Below are positions 24,267 to 32,934 of a stretch of 64,000 nt of DNA, in pieces. Both the position numbers and the translations under genes were made by a program. Source of the stretch: Jiulongibacter sp966250325 (GTDB lineage Bacteria; Bacteroidota; Bacteroidia; Cytophagales; Spirosomataceae); contig CBINGY010000001.1 in NCBI GenBank assembly GCA_966250325.1, positions 1-64,000 of the forward strand. The letters are read 5' to 3'. The notes under the pieces are model-generated. The model was not told where the DNA came from and did no database searches. It saw only the letters and a program-made list of their open reading frames with translations. Each line of letters begins with the position of its first letter. Position 1 is the stretch's first letter.

Positions 24267-25541
24267 ATGAACTACGTATCTATTGTCATGCGACTTCAGA
24301 CATTTCTTTTAGGTTTTCTCCTTCTAATAAATGCAGGACTGTTACCTCCGCTACAGGCACAGGAGTTTCAGTCCACTCCTCCGGTAATATGCTATGCCCA
24401 CAATTTTGACACCTTTACGTACATCGCACAAAGCTCTCCAAATGCCAGAAGAGCTCCGGGAAGCCAAATAGAAGTTTCCTACTCCAATTCATTCCCCGCC
24501 GCTGCCCAGACAGCCTTTGAGGAAGCAGTTAAAATCTGGGAGGAAATACTTATTTCCAGGGTTCCTATCAAAATAAATGCTTCCTGGGAATCACTACAGG
24601 GCACCACACTTGCCTTCTCAGGAGCCAGTAGAATATACCGGAATACCAAAAATACCCCATACCGCGATGTATGGTATGTGGGACCATTGGCTGAGGCTCT
24701 TGCTGGTGAAGACCTGAACAACGGCGATGCAGATATGAACGTTTCGTTGAATTCCAATGTAAACTGGTCATTTGCTACGGATGGCTCGGTGACTGCAGGA
24801 AAATATGATCTGATTACGGTGGTGCTTCATGAAATAGCACATGGCCTTGGAATTTCTTCGTCTTTCAAACTGATTAATGACGATACACAAGGTCAATGGG
24901 GACAAAGTGGCTTCCCTTACATCTATGATCTTTTCATACAAAATGGAAGCAACTCAGCCCTCACAGATGAGACCGCTTTCATTAACCCTTCAGCAGAATT
25001 AAAGAGACAATTTGAAAGCAATAACCTCTTTTTTACCACAGACTCCCCTTCCTTTGCCGAGAACTTGCCTAAAATAAATGCTCCTTTACCTTTCAAATCC
25101 GGAGGTAGTATTTCACACCTTGACCCGGGGAGCTATCCTTCAGGCTCTGCAGAATCCCTCATGCTGCCGGCCATTCCTTCGGCTTCAGTAATACATGATC
25201 CCGGCCAGGTGCTTCTCACTATGCTGAATCAGATTGGATGGCCGGTACAAGGGCTTAAGGACTATTTGATTCTTGCGAACCAAATTGATTATCCGATTCT
25301 GCTTTACCCAAACCCTGCGGTCACAAACCAGCTAAATATCTCATTCCCTGAACCTAAAGGAAATATAACCACTCAGATTGACCTGCTGGACTTGAACGGA
25401 AGAATTTTACAGAAAAGGACTGTTAACACCCTTGAAAATTCAACTATCCAACTGGATATTAGCTCTTTAGAATCTGGCATCTATTTTATTCGTATCATTT
25501 CACTGGGCCAGTACGTGGTCCATAAAATGGTTAAACTTTAG
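24267..25541 (+). CDS. Secreted metalloprotease with T9SS sorting domain
   Basis: The frame begins with TTG at 24234, but the ATG at 24267 (or 24288) gives a clear signal peptide, RLQTFLLGFLLLINAGLLPPLQAQ. The catalytic segment VVLHEIAHGLGISSSF carries HExxHxxG, so it is a zinc protease, with a distant His or Asp as third ligand. The last about 80 residues form a type A T9SS C-terminal domain: YPNPAVTNQLNISF, LLDLNGRIL, LDISSLESGIYFIRI and a final VHKMVKL. It is thus secreted through the Por/Spr machine and cell-surface bound or released. The stop overlaps the convergent symporter stop by 4 nt. Confidence 0.88.
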   Translation: MNYVSIVMRLQTFLLGFLLLINAGLLPPLQAQEFQSTPPVICYAHNFDTFTYIAQSSPNARRAPGSQIEVSYSNSFPAAAQTAFEEAVKIWEEILISRVPIKINASWESLQGTTLAFSGASRIYRNTKNTPYRDVWYVGPLAEALAGEDLNNGDADMNVSLNSNVNWSFATDGSVTAGKYDLITVVLHEIAHGLGISSSFKLINDDTQGQWGQSGFPYIYDLFIQNGSNSALTDETAFINPSAELKRQFESNNLFFTTDSPSFAENLPKINAPLPFKSGGSISHLDPGSYPSGSAESLMLPAIPSASVIHDPGQVLLTMLNQIGWPVQGLKDYLILANQIDYPILLYPNPAVTNQLNISFPEPKGNITTQIDLLDLNGRILQKRTVNTLENSTIQLDISSLESGIYFIRIISLGQYVVHKMVKL

Positions 25542-27004
25542 GCTTTCCTGTTAAAGATGTATAGCCCTGCCATGGTAAGAAGGCCGTTTAACAGCAGGTT
25601 CTCAAAACCAAATTTATAGCCCCCAAATTTCTCAATAAGCATTACCAGAATAAAGGTGAGAACGGGTGCCGCGATACATACCCAGGGCACCATGACATCA
25701 TTTACCTTTCTTTTGGTGTAAATTCCGAAAACGAATAAACCCAGAAGAGGTCCATACGTATAGCTGGCTATTTTATAAATGGCAGTTATCAAATCTGAGC
25801 TGTTTACCGCGTGAAAGACCATAATTGCCAGAAAGAAAACAAACGCAAATGCCAGGTGAGTACGGTTCTTTAATTTAAGTCGTTCTTTCTCCTCTTTCTT
25901 TTCAATATTCAGAAAGTCGACACAAAAAGCTGTGGTAAGTGCCGTAAGTGCCGAATCTGAGCTGGCATACGTAGCCGCAGTAATACCAATAAGAAATGTG
26001 ACAGAAACTATAACGCCACCAGTACCCAGGGCAAATCCTCCGAAATGTTTCAGTGCCATCAGCGGATAAAAATCATCCGTTTTGGCAGGCAAAGAGAAAT
26101 TAATCTGATCAGCATACACATACATCAAAGCACCCAGCCCCAAAAAAAGAAGGTTGACTAAAACAAGAACAATAGTGAACCAAAGCATATTTTTCTGAGC
26201 TTCTCCGATGTTTTTGCAGGTAAGGTTTTTTTGCATGAGATCCTGATCCATTCCAGTCATCACAATAGCAATGAAAGCTCCGCTAAAGAACAATTTGAAA
26301 AAGTTTCTGGCATCGCCCCATCCTCCATCAAAAAAGAAAATCTGAGAATACTGGCTATCTGAAATGGTTTTCAACATATCTGTAAAACCCAGATTCATTT
26401 CTTTGGTAATGAGTATTATGGTGAGAACCACAGCCGAAACCAAAAACGTAGTCTGAAGCGTATCTGTAATTACAATCGTCTTAATCCCGCCTTTAAACGT
26501 ATAGATGTAAATCAAGGCAATAGTAATAAGCACGGATAACCAAAAAGGAACTCCAAGTGGATCATATATGGCTATCTGGAGTACCTGGGCTGCTACATAA
26601 AGCCGCACTGCAGAGCCCAGCGTACGGCTAAGCAGAAAAAACGCCGAAGCAGTTTTGTAAGACCACCACCCAAATCGCTCTTCAAAATAACCGTAAATGG
26701 AGATCAGATTCATTTTATAATATAAGGGCATAAGCACCGTGGCGATAAAAAAATAACCTACCGTGAAGCCCAAAACCATTTGAAAATAAGAAAATGAGCT
26801 ATTTAAAACAGCTCCCGGTACAGAAATAAACGTTACTCCGCTTAGCGAGGTACCTATCATCCCGAAAGCCACCAGATACCACGGTACAGATTTATTTGCA
26901 GTGAAGAATGCGTTCACATCCGCCCCGCGGGAGGTTCGGATAGAAATGATAACCAGGATCAGAAAGTAAATGAGTAGAATGCTGATGGCCAGAGTGGCAG
27001 ACAT
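25538..27004 (-). CDS. Sodium:solute symporter (SSS family)
   Basis: The protein of about 488 residues has 12-13 membrane spans in the LeuT-like arrangement. The N-terminal ISIRTSRGADVNAFFTANKSVPWYLVAFGMIGTSLSGVTFISVPG is the SSS signature region, and the sodium-site region follows in later spans. I prefer the ATG at 27004 over the frame's first codon at 27037 because a promoter -7 element lies between them. The substrate cannot be read; in Bacteroidota relatives import sialic acid, sugars or amino acids. Confidence 0.88.
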   Translation of the reverse strand: MSATLAISILLIYFLILVIISIRTSRGADVNAFFTANKSVPWYLVAFGMIGTSLSGVTFISVPGAVLNSSFSYFQMVLGFTVGYFFIATVLMPLYYKMNLISIYGYFEERFGWWSYKTASAFFLLSRTLGSAVRLYVAAQVLQIAIYDPLGVPFWLSVLITIALIYIYTFKGGIKTIVITDTLQTTFLVSAVVLTIILITKEMNLGFTDMLKTISDSQYSQIFFFDGGWGDARNFFKLFFSGAFIAIVMTGMDQDLMQKNLTCKNIGEAQKNMLWFTIVLVLVNLLFLGLGALMYVYADQINFSLPAKTDDFYPLMALKHFGGFALGTGGVIVSVTFLIGITAATYASSDSALTALTTAFCVDFLNIEKKEEKERLKLKNRTHLAFAFVFFLAIMVFHAVNSSDLITAIYKIASYTYGPLLGLFVFGIYTKRKVNDVMVPWVCIAAPVLTFILVMLIEKFGGYKFGFENLLLNGLLTMAGLYIFNRKA

Positions 27005-27024
27005 AAGGTTCTTAGGTTTTGCCT

Positions 27025-27032
27025 CAAATATA
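27025..27032 (-). promoter_or_regulatory. Promoter -7 element for the symporter
   Basis: The minus strand reads TATATTTG (TAnnTTTG). TTG occurs 16 nt further upstream, slightly short of the usual 18-20 spacing. It is divergent from the clpS promoter 27 nt away. Confidence 0.45.
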
Positions 27033-27059
27033 CACATTTCATTGGAGCCAATTTTTTGA

Positions 27060-27067
27060 TAATTTTG
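27060..27067 (+). promoter_or_regulatory. Promoter -7 element for clpS-recR
   Basis: TAATTTTG fits the consensus. TTG at 27042-27044 gives 15-nt spacing. Transcription would begin near 27073, at the first candidate clpS ATG. Confidence 0.5.
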
Positions 27068-27072
27068 CAGGA

Positions 27073-27381
27073 ATGAATTCTGTAAACATGAATATGCAGG
27101 AAAAGCCTGAGGTAGACATACTAGAGGAAGTGGATGAGGTAATTGAGCATGTGAAGCTTTACAGCCTTGTGGTTTTTAATGATGATGTGAACACCTTTGA
27201 TCATGTAATTGAGACGCTTATTGAAGTTTGTGAACATACTCCTGAGCAGGCTGAACAATGTTCTCTGATCATTCACTTCAAAGGAAAATGTGCTGTGAAC
27301 TCAGGTGAATATGACGAATTGGTAGTGCAGAGAAATGAAATTTGCCGTAGAGGAATCTCGGCAGAAGTGATGTTAAAATAA
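27073..27381 (+). CDS. clpS: ATP-dependent Clp protease adaptor ClpS
   Basis: ClpS hands N-end-rule substrates to ClpAP/ClpCP. The protein of about 102 residues has the core YSLVVFNDDVNTFDHVIETLIEV with the binding-pocket Asn-Asp-Asp, and the later HFKGKCAVNSGEYDELV loop. Three ATGs (27073, 27088, 27094) are possible starts; the putative promoter favours one of the later two if a leader is needed. It runs into recR 9 nt later. The presence of an N-end recognition protein together with an ATE/Bpt-like protein (16390-17166) is suggestive but unproven. Confidence 0.93.
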   Translation: MNSVNMNMQEKPEVDILEEVDEVIEHVKLYSLVVFNDDVNTFDHVIETLIEVCEHTPEQAEQCSLIIHFKGKCAVNSGEYDELVVQRNEICRRGISAEVMLK

Positions 27382-27390
27382 CCGGTAGCC

Positions 27391-28005
27391 TTGAATTTTC
27401 CCTCAAAATTAATCGAAGAAGCAGTTAATGAAATTTCCCGCCTACCGGGTATCGGAAAAAAATCTGCCTTACGACTGGCCCTGCATCTTCTCAAAGCTGA
27501 GGCTTCCCAGACCGAAGCTTTGACCCGGGCACTTACCGACCTTCGAACCAAAACACGATATTGCAGACAATGCCATAACATATCTGATGCGGTGCTATGT
27601 CAGATTTGTTCCTCTACACGCCGTGATACGTCTATCCTCTGCGTGGTTCAGGACACCCGAGATGTACTGGCCATAGAGAATACCGCTCAGTATCAGGGTC
27701 AGTATCATGTTCTTGGAGGAATTATTTCTCCAATCGCGGGAATAGGACCCAATGACCTGCATATCGAATCGTTGGTCACCCGTATACGGGAAAATGAAAA
27801 CATCAAAGAGATTATCCTGGCACTTTCGCCAACCATGGAAGGAGATACCACCGCATTTTACATTCAAAAAAAACTGGCAGAATTTAGCCTTACCATAAGC
27901 ACCATTGCCCGTGGGATACCAATTGGTGGTGATCTGGAATATGCCGATGAAATAACGCTGGGCCGCAGCATAGCAAGCCGTACAGTAACACACAGCAGAG
28001 TTTAG
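27391..28005 (+). CDS. recR: Recombination protein RecR
   Basis: RecR acts with RecF/RecO to load RecA at gaps. The 204-residue protein starts with TTG and has the helix-hairpin-helix ISRLPGIGKKSALRLALHLL, the zinc finger CRQC...CQIC and a Toprim domain with ILCVVQDTRDVLAIE and ALSPTMEGDTTAFYI. It lies 9 nt after clpS in the same direction. Confidence 0.96.
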   Translation: MNFPSKLIEEAVNEISRLPGIGKKSALRLALHLLKAEASQTEALTRALTDLRTKTRYCRQCHNISDAVLCQICSSTRRDTSILCVVQDTRDVLAIENTAQYQGQYHVLGGIISPIAGIGPNDLHIESLVTRIRENENIKEIILALSPTMEGDTTAFYIQKKLAEFSLTISTIARGIPIGGDLEYADEITLGRSIASRTVTHSRV

Positions 28006-28050
28006 CCTACACTTTGTGTGTCTTATCACCACTTTTGGGAAAGAATCAAT

Positions 28051-28058
28051 TATTTTTG
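28051..28058 (+). promoter_or_regulatory. Promoter -7 element for the 2OG oxygenase
   Basis: TATTTTTG fits TAnnTTTG and lies 21 nt before the ATG at 28080; it supports this start over the longer open frame from 28014. Confidence 0.45.
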
Positions 28059-28079
28059 AGTGGTTTAAACCTTTTTAGA

Positions 28080-29039
28080 ATGAAAACACAAGAACTTCTG
28101 GATGAAATCCCGTCGGTTGATCTGGCAGAATTCACCAGTAGAAATCCTGAATTAAAACAGAAGTTTGTCAATGAAATAGGTGCTGCATTTACAAACATAG
28201 GTTTTGTGGCAGTTAAAAACCATGGGCTTAGCGAAGAACTTCGGCAAAAACTGTATGACGCCGTTCAACGTTTTTTCTACCAGGAAGACCGTATCAAACA
28301 AAAATATGAATTTCCTGAACTTGCCGGCCAGCGTGGATACATTGGTAAGAACAAAGAAACCGCCAAAGGATTCAAAAAACCCGATCTCAAGGAATTTTAC
28401 CATGTGGGCCAGATAAATCCCCGTGACGGGATGCCAGCCAATATATTTCCGGATGAGGTTCCCGAATTCGAAACCTACACCAAAGAAACTTTTCGAATCT
28501 TTGAGAATACCGGAAGGCAACTTCTTCAGGCCATTGCGGTTTACCTCAACCTCCCTGAGAATTACTTTGAAGATAAAGTCTATCAGGGAGATAGTATTTT
28601 AAGAGCTCTTCATTATTTTCCAATCGAGAATCCTGAACTTCTGGAGGCCGGGGCCGTACGTGCGGCAGCTCATGGAGATATCAATCTTATCACGCTGCTC
28701 ATGGGGGCATCCGCTGAGGGGCTTGAGGTACTTAGATCTGACGGCAAGTGGATCCCCGTAACCGCCTTGCCTGAGCAAATTATCATCAACGTAGGTGATA
28801 TGCTGGACCGGCTCACAAATCACAAACTTAAGTCAACCATCCATCGCGTTGTGAATCCGCCATTTGAAAAAATGCGAACCTCTAGGTTCAGTATACCGTT
28901 CTTTATGCATCCGCGTGGAGAAATGGATCTTACCTGTCTGGAATCCTGCGTAGATTCACAACACCCTAAACTCTATGCCGATATGACTGCCGGAGAGTTT
29001 CTGAATGAACGATTAAGAGAACTTGGACTAAAAAAATAA
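28080..29039 (+). CDS. Isopenicillin-N-synthase-like 2-oxoglutarate/Fe(II) oxygenase
   Basis: The 319-residue protein has the DIOX_N region (FTNIGFVAVKNHGLSEELRQKLYDAVQRFF) and the catalytic jelly-roll with iron ligands His198, Asp200 (AAHGDINLITLLMG) and His255 (STIHRVV), then the 2OG-binding R269-x-S271. All ligands are intact. Such enzymes hydroxylate or desaturate small molecules; the substrate is unknown. It is followed 13 nt later by a YceI-type lipoprotein gene in the same transcript. Confidence 0.88.
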   Translation: MKTQELLDEIPSVDLAEFTSRNPELKQKFVNEIGAAFTNIGFVAVKNHGLSEELRQKLYDAVQRFFYQEDRIKQKYEFPELAGQRGYIGKNKETAKGFKKPDLKEFYHVGQINPRDGMPANIFPDEVPEFETYTKETFRIFENTGRQLLQAIAVYLNLPENYFEDKVYQGDSILRALHYFPIENPELLEAGAVRAAAHGDINLITLLMGASAEGLEVLRSDGKWIPVTALPEQIIINVGDMLDRLTNHKLKSTIHRVVNPPFEKMRTSRFSIPFFMHPRGEMDLTCLESCVDSQHPKLYADMTAGEFLNERLRELGLKK

Positions 29040-29052
29040 ACAAAAACAGAAC

Positions 29053-29616
29053 ATGAAAAAACTTGTCTTTGCCCTAATGGCAGCAGCCGTTTTCACTGCT
29101 TGCAAATCATCTTCCGAAAATAAATCTGAAAGTGAATCTGCCGAAACAGCAGATGAGGCAACTGCCTATACGTTTGATCTGGAAAAAACCAAACTTACCT
29201 GGACCGCATTTAAAACTCCCGATAAAGTAGGGGTTCCTGGTACTTTTGATGATATAACCCTTGATGGTAACTCTTTCACCATTAATGCATACTCCGTAAA
29301 TTCAGGAAATCCAGACAGAGACATGAAGCTCAAAACCTTCTTCTTTGCAAACTTGAGCGACTCCCTTATTACCGGAACCTATGGAACTGCTACTGGTGGC
29401 AAAATTCCGGTAACTCTCAAAATGAACGGAATTGAGAAGACCTTTGATTTTGCTGTTACCGAAGCAGATACTGCTACCGTTGTCAGCGGAACTATCGATA
29501 TTATCTCTGATTTCAGCGGAAACAAGGCACTCGAAGGCATTCATGAAGCATGTAAAGAACTTCACATGGGAAAAACGTGGTCAGATGTAAATCTCCAGGT
29601 GGTTCAGATGAAATAA
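29053..29616 (+). CDS. YceI-family lipoprotein
   Basis: The 187-residue protein has a lipobox FTAC (Cys17), an acidic Ser/Glu linker, then a YceI-like lipocalin domain: YTFDLEKTKLTWTAFKTPDKVGVPGTFDDITLDG, with later FDFAVTEADTATVVSGTIDI. YceI folds bind polyprenyl or other hydrophobic chains. The protein should sit in the outer membrane facing the periplasm. It is cotranscribed with the oxygenase gene and terminated at 29640-29677. Confidence 0.86.
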   Translation: MKKLVFALMAAAVFTACKSSSENKSESESAETADEATAYTFDLEKTKLTWTAFKTPDKVGVPGTFDDITLDGNSFTINAYSVNSGNPDRDMKLKTFFFANLSDSLITGTYGTATGGKIPVTLKMNGIEKTFDFAVTEADTATVVSGTIDIISDFSGNKALEGIHEACKELHMGKTWSDVNLQVVQMK

Positions 29617-29639
29617 TGATTTCCGTCATAGACGTAATC

Positions 29640-29677
29640 AAAACAGATCGGCCCGAAAGAGTCGATCTGTTTTTTTT
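29640..29677 (+). terminator. Intrinsic terminator after the YceI gene
   Basis: AAACAGATCG pairs with CGATCTGTTT around a 12-nt loop and a long T tract follows. The chromate transporter frame opens only 7 nt later. Confidence 0.88.
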
Positions 29678-29683
29678 AGTAAA

Positions 29684-30895
29684 TTGGAGGTTAATTCCTG
29701 CTTTGGCACCGTGATTAAGACCCGTCAAATACGTTATTTTATTTTTTTAAGGGATGTACTTGCTATCGCAATTACGGGCTTTGGCGGGCCCAATGTGCAT
29801 CTTACCATGTTCATTAAGCGGTTTGTAGAGAAACGAAAGTATCTCACAGAAGCTGAGCTGATGGAGCTTCAGGCCCTTTGCCAGATTTTACCGGGTCCTA
29901 CTTCCACTCAAACCCTAACGGCTATCGGTTTTAAACTGGGAGGGCCACTTCTTGCTTATCTTACCCTTTTTGTCTGGATTTTGCCTGCTACCGTTGTTAT
30001 TACAATTGCCGCTCTTGCGGTTTCATATCTCGACAGCCAGGTGCTTCTGAAAATGACGCGTTTTATTAAACCAATGGGTGTGGCTTTTGTCTTTTACGCA
30101 GCCTATGTGATTGGAAGAAAAGTCATACATTCCAAAACCAGCTGGGTACTCATGGTAATGGGAGCTGGCTTGGCTTTCCTTTACCGGTCACCTTATATCA
30201 CTCCGGCTCTTATCCTGTTCGGTGGGGTAATTTCTTCCTTTAAATACAACCAACAGCAAAAAATGGAGAAAAACCCCATGAAGATAGATTGGGGTAATTT
30301 TATACTTTGGGCAGGTATATTTGCCGCCGCTGTTATTGCCGGATCCATCACCAAAAGCCTCCCAGTTAGACTTTTCGAAAATTTTTATCGCAATGGTAGC
30401 CTGGCTTTCGGCGGCGGGCACATCATGAAGCCACTTTTATTCAACGAATTTGTAGAATTCAAACATTATTTAAGTGCTGATGAATTCCTTTCAGGAATTG
30501 CCATAAGTGAGCTTGTCCCCGGGCCTACTTTTTCAATCGCCACCTTTGTAGGTTCCTTATCCATGCGGGATTGGGGTTGGAGCGGGCAAATTCTCGGAGG
30601 AGGTATCGCTGCTCTGGGGATATTTCTTCCCGGAATTTTTATGATCTTTTTTGTGGTGCGATTCTGGGATCAGTTAAAACAATACCGTGTGGTAAGAGCC
30701 TCTCTGGAGGGGATCAATGCCGCATCTACGGGCCTTACCATTGCTGCCGGTATTTCCCTATTTGAACCCATGGGCAGCTCTATGTTATCTTTCTGGACCG
30801 TATTCGTTACCTTCATCATTCTTATATCCACCAAAATACCCTCTTACGTACTAATTATCGGTGGCTTGGTTCTTGGAGCAATTTTCAATCTGTAG
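29684..30895 (+). CDS. chrA: Chromate transporter (CHR family)
   Basis: The protein of about 400 residues consists of two repeated halves, each with its hallmark: GFGGPNVHLTMF with LCQILPGPTSTQT in the first, AFGGGHIMKPLL with ISELVPGPTFSIATFVG in the second. This double-domain form exports chromate in known cases. The start codon is unclear: TTG at 29684 or GTG at 29711, both within reach of the terminator hairpin just upstream, and I saw no promoter in the gap. The gene is convergent with the response regulator, 4 nt between the ends. Confidence 0.88.
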   Translation: MEVNSCFGTVIKTRQIRYFIFLRDVLAIAITGFGGPNVHLTMFIKRFVEKRKYLTEAELMELQALCQILPGPTSTQTLTAIGFKLGGPLLAYLTLFVWILPATVVITIAALAVSYLDSQVLLKMTRFIKPMGVAFVFYAAYVIGRKVIHSKTSWVLMVMGAGLAFLYRSPYITPALILFGGVISSFKYNQQQKMEKNPMKIDWGNFILWAGIFAAAVIAGSITKSLPVRLFENFYRNGSLAFGGGHIMKPLLFNEFVEFKHYLSADEFLSGIAISELVPGPTFSIATFVGSLSMRDWGWSGQILGGGIAALGIFLPGIFMIFFVVRFWDQLKQYRVVRASLEGINAASTGLTIAAGISLFEPMGSSMLSFWTVFVTFIILISTKIPSYVLIIGGLVLGAIFNL

Positions 30896-30899
30896 CAGA

Positions 30900-31562
30900 T
30901 CATATGCTGATCAATTCGTTTTTTACAGCATGTGCCACAAGACTTGCCGTATTATTTACCTTAAGCTTTTCCATGATTCGTGTACGGTGCCCTTCGATGG
31001 TTCTGGGACTTAAGTAAACCGTATCCGCTATCTCTGTGGTGGTGAGACCCTGACAAATAAAAGTTAGAATTTCCAGTTCTCTGTCAGACAAATCCGTCTT
31101 GTAATTGAAATATTTCCCTTGCCTGGGTTTTGATTTGGTAGTGGCCTTGTTTAACATAACCCGGCTCACAAAGTCTGTGAAATAAATACCCTTGTCCATT
31201 ACCTTTCTTATGGCCTCTTCCACCTCATCGGGATCGGTATCCTTTAATAAATATCCGTTTGCCCCTATCTCAAGCAGGTGAAGAATGAACTGATCCTCAT
31301 CATGCATAGATAAGATGATAATTTTAGGATCTGATGAATTCCCCTCTCTGATCAGTTCGGTCACCTTTATGCCATCCATTTCAGGCATTTGAATGTCAAG
31401 GAGTACCACATCCACTTCTGTTGTCTTCAGCTTTTCCAGAAACTCTGAACCATTCACCGCTTCCAGGACTACCTCAAAATCTTCTACCAAAGATAGAATT
31501 TGAACCAGCCCAAGGCGGAACAAATTGTGGTCATCTACAACGGCAATTTTTATCTTCTTCAT
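30900..31562 (-). CDS. NarL/FixJ-type response regulator
   Basis: The 220-residue protein has a receiver domain with the acidic pair DD at 10-11, phosphorylated Asp56 (LLDIQMPEMDG) and the conserved Lys in GYLLKD, followed by a LuxR-type helix-turn-helix (LSDRELEILTFICQGLTTTEIADTVYLSPRTIEGHRTRIMEKL). No histidine kinase gene is near, so it is an orphan regulator here. Confidence 0.94.
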   Translation of the reverse strand: MKKIKIAVVDDHNLFRLGLVQILSLVEDFEVVLEAVNGSEFLEKLKTTEVDVVLLDIQMPEMDGIKVTELIREGNSSDPKIIILSMHDEDQFILHLLEIGANGYLLKDTDPDEVEEAIRKVMDKGIYFTDFVSRVMLNKATTKSKPRQGKYFNYKTDLSDRELEILTFICQGLTTTEIADTVYLSPRTIEGHRTRIMEKLKVNNTASLVAHAVKNELISI

Positions 31563-31635
31563 TGTATAAAATCTGATTAGCGAAGCTAAGCTATTTCTGG
31601 CAGGGTAAGAGAGAATTTTATTCTACGGCCAAAAG

Positions 31636-31664
31636 AAAAAAGGCCTGGTCATCCGCCAGGCCTT
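31636..31664 (-). terminator. Intrinsic terminator of the thioredoxin gene
   Basis: AGGCCTGG pairs with CCAGGCCT; on the minus strand it is followed by a T-rich run. It lies 30 nt past the thioredoxin stop. Confidence 0.85.
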
Positions 31665-31694
31665 TTTGATAATCAGGTTATTTGAAAAGCACTA

Positions 31695-32174
31695 CTACTT
31701 ATTAAATACGATATCCGAATTCATTGGAATTTCAAGGCTACTTGACCTATTTTCCCCTGTATTTCTCAGAGTTTTCTCCAAGTAACTTGCCGAATAGAAA
31801 CCCTTAAGACGGCTCATCACCTGTCCGTAATGATCCAATACCAGCATAGTAGGAAAAACCTCCACTTCAAACTTTTCAACTATCTCCATCCCATCAGGAG
31901 AGTCAATATCAAGCCGGTACACCATAAAATTCTCATTAAGATAGGCCGCGAGTTTTTTATCTGAAAATGTCTCTGCTTCCAGTTTTTTGCAGGGTCCGCA
32001 CCAGGCCGCCCAGAATTCCAGCAAAACCTGCTTTTTCTCCTTCTTTGCCTCACGAAGCATATCATCGTAGCTTCCCTGAAAGAAACTAGTGGGACCCGGG
32101 CCAGCCATCGGTCTGGCAGACACAATCATCATCAGACACAAGATGATGCCAGGGATTAGAACTATTCGTTTCAT
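31695..32174 (-). CDS. Exported thioredoxin-fold protein
   Basis: The open frame reaches back to 32231, but the ATG at 32174 begins a proper signal peptide (MKRIVLIPGIILCLMMIVSA). The mature domain has the WCGPC active site (Cys59, Cys62) and the cis-Pro in VFPTMLVLD. It resembles the periplasmic thioredoxins of Bacteroidota, which reduce or handle disulfides in the periplasm. It is monocistronic. Confidence 0.88.
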   Translation of the reverse strand: MKRIVLIPGIILCLMMIVSARPMAGPGPTSFFQGSYDDMLREAKKEKKQVLLEFWAAWCGPCKKLEAETFSDKKLAAYLNENFMVYRLDIDSPDGMEIVEKFEVEVFPTMLVLDHYGQVMSRLKGFYSASYLEKTLRNTGENRSSSLEIPMNSDIVFNK

Positions 32175-32367
32175 TTTATTAGGAATGCTTGTTTGTCTTA
32201 GCATTAATGTCTTTTTCAAACACCGTGCCAAAAAATATCATATAAATTTAGCCATAAAAACGTATACCCAATAAAACTGTTAATAATATTGATGGATAAA
32301 GAAATGCTGGCGGATAAGATGCAACCAATCCGGAGTAGGAAGCATCTACCTTTTGAAATAAACCTGT

Positions 32368-32934
32368 ATGGCAAAAATTCTATCCTTGTTTAACTCCGAG
32401 TATGATCTGGCCCGGGCAATTAAGCGAGGCGAAAAAAAGGCCCAGACATTGTTTTTTGACAGTTACTCAGGTCTTATGTTGGCTATCTGCATGCGTTATC
32501 TTGGAGATCGTATGCTTGCAGAAGATGTCATGCTTCAGGGTTTTATGAAAGTATTTGAGAAAATAGATCAGTTTAATTTCAAAGGGAGTTTCGAAGGGTG
32601 GGTTAAAAGAATTATCATTAACGAAGCCCTTATGAAGCTAAGAAGCCAGAAAAATATCTATGAGATTGATCTGGATGATGCTCCTCAGGTAGCCGGCAGT
32701 ATGCAGGAATACACACTGGAGGAAGAAGATTTAATGAATCTGATAAAACAGCTTCCTACAGGATACCGAACAGTTTTTAATCTGTATGCCCTGGAAGGTT
32801 ACTCACACGCTGAAATTGCCGAGAGGCTTGGAATTTCGGAAGGAACTTCCAAGTCACAGCTAAGCAGGGCCCGGGCCATTCTGCAGCAGCAGTTAAATCA
32901 GATGAATGACAGGTTAACTAATTTTGAACAATGA
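32368..32934 (+). CDS. ECF-type RNA polymerase sigma factor
   Basis: The 188-residue protein has region 2 (KAQTLFFDSYSGLMLAICMRYLGDRMLAEDVMLQGFMKVFEKI, FEGWVKRIIINEALMKLRS) and region 4 (LPTGYRTVFNLYALEGYSHAEIAERLGISEGTSKSQLSRARAIL). It is a plain ECF factor. It overlaps the next gene, an anti-sigma-like membrane protein, by 4 nt, the usual arrangement of a sigma with its inhibitor. Confidence 0.94.
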   Translation: MAKILSLFNSEYDLARAIKRGEKKAQTLFFDSYSGLMLAICMRYLGDRMLAEDVMLQGFMKVFEKIDQFNFKGSFEGWVKRIIINEALMKLRSQKNIYEIDLDDAPQVAGSMQEYTLEEEDLMNLIKQLPTGYRTVFNLYALEGYSHAEIAERLGISEGTSKSQLSRARAILQQQLNQMNDRLTNFEQ

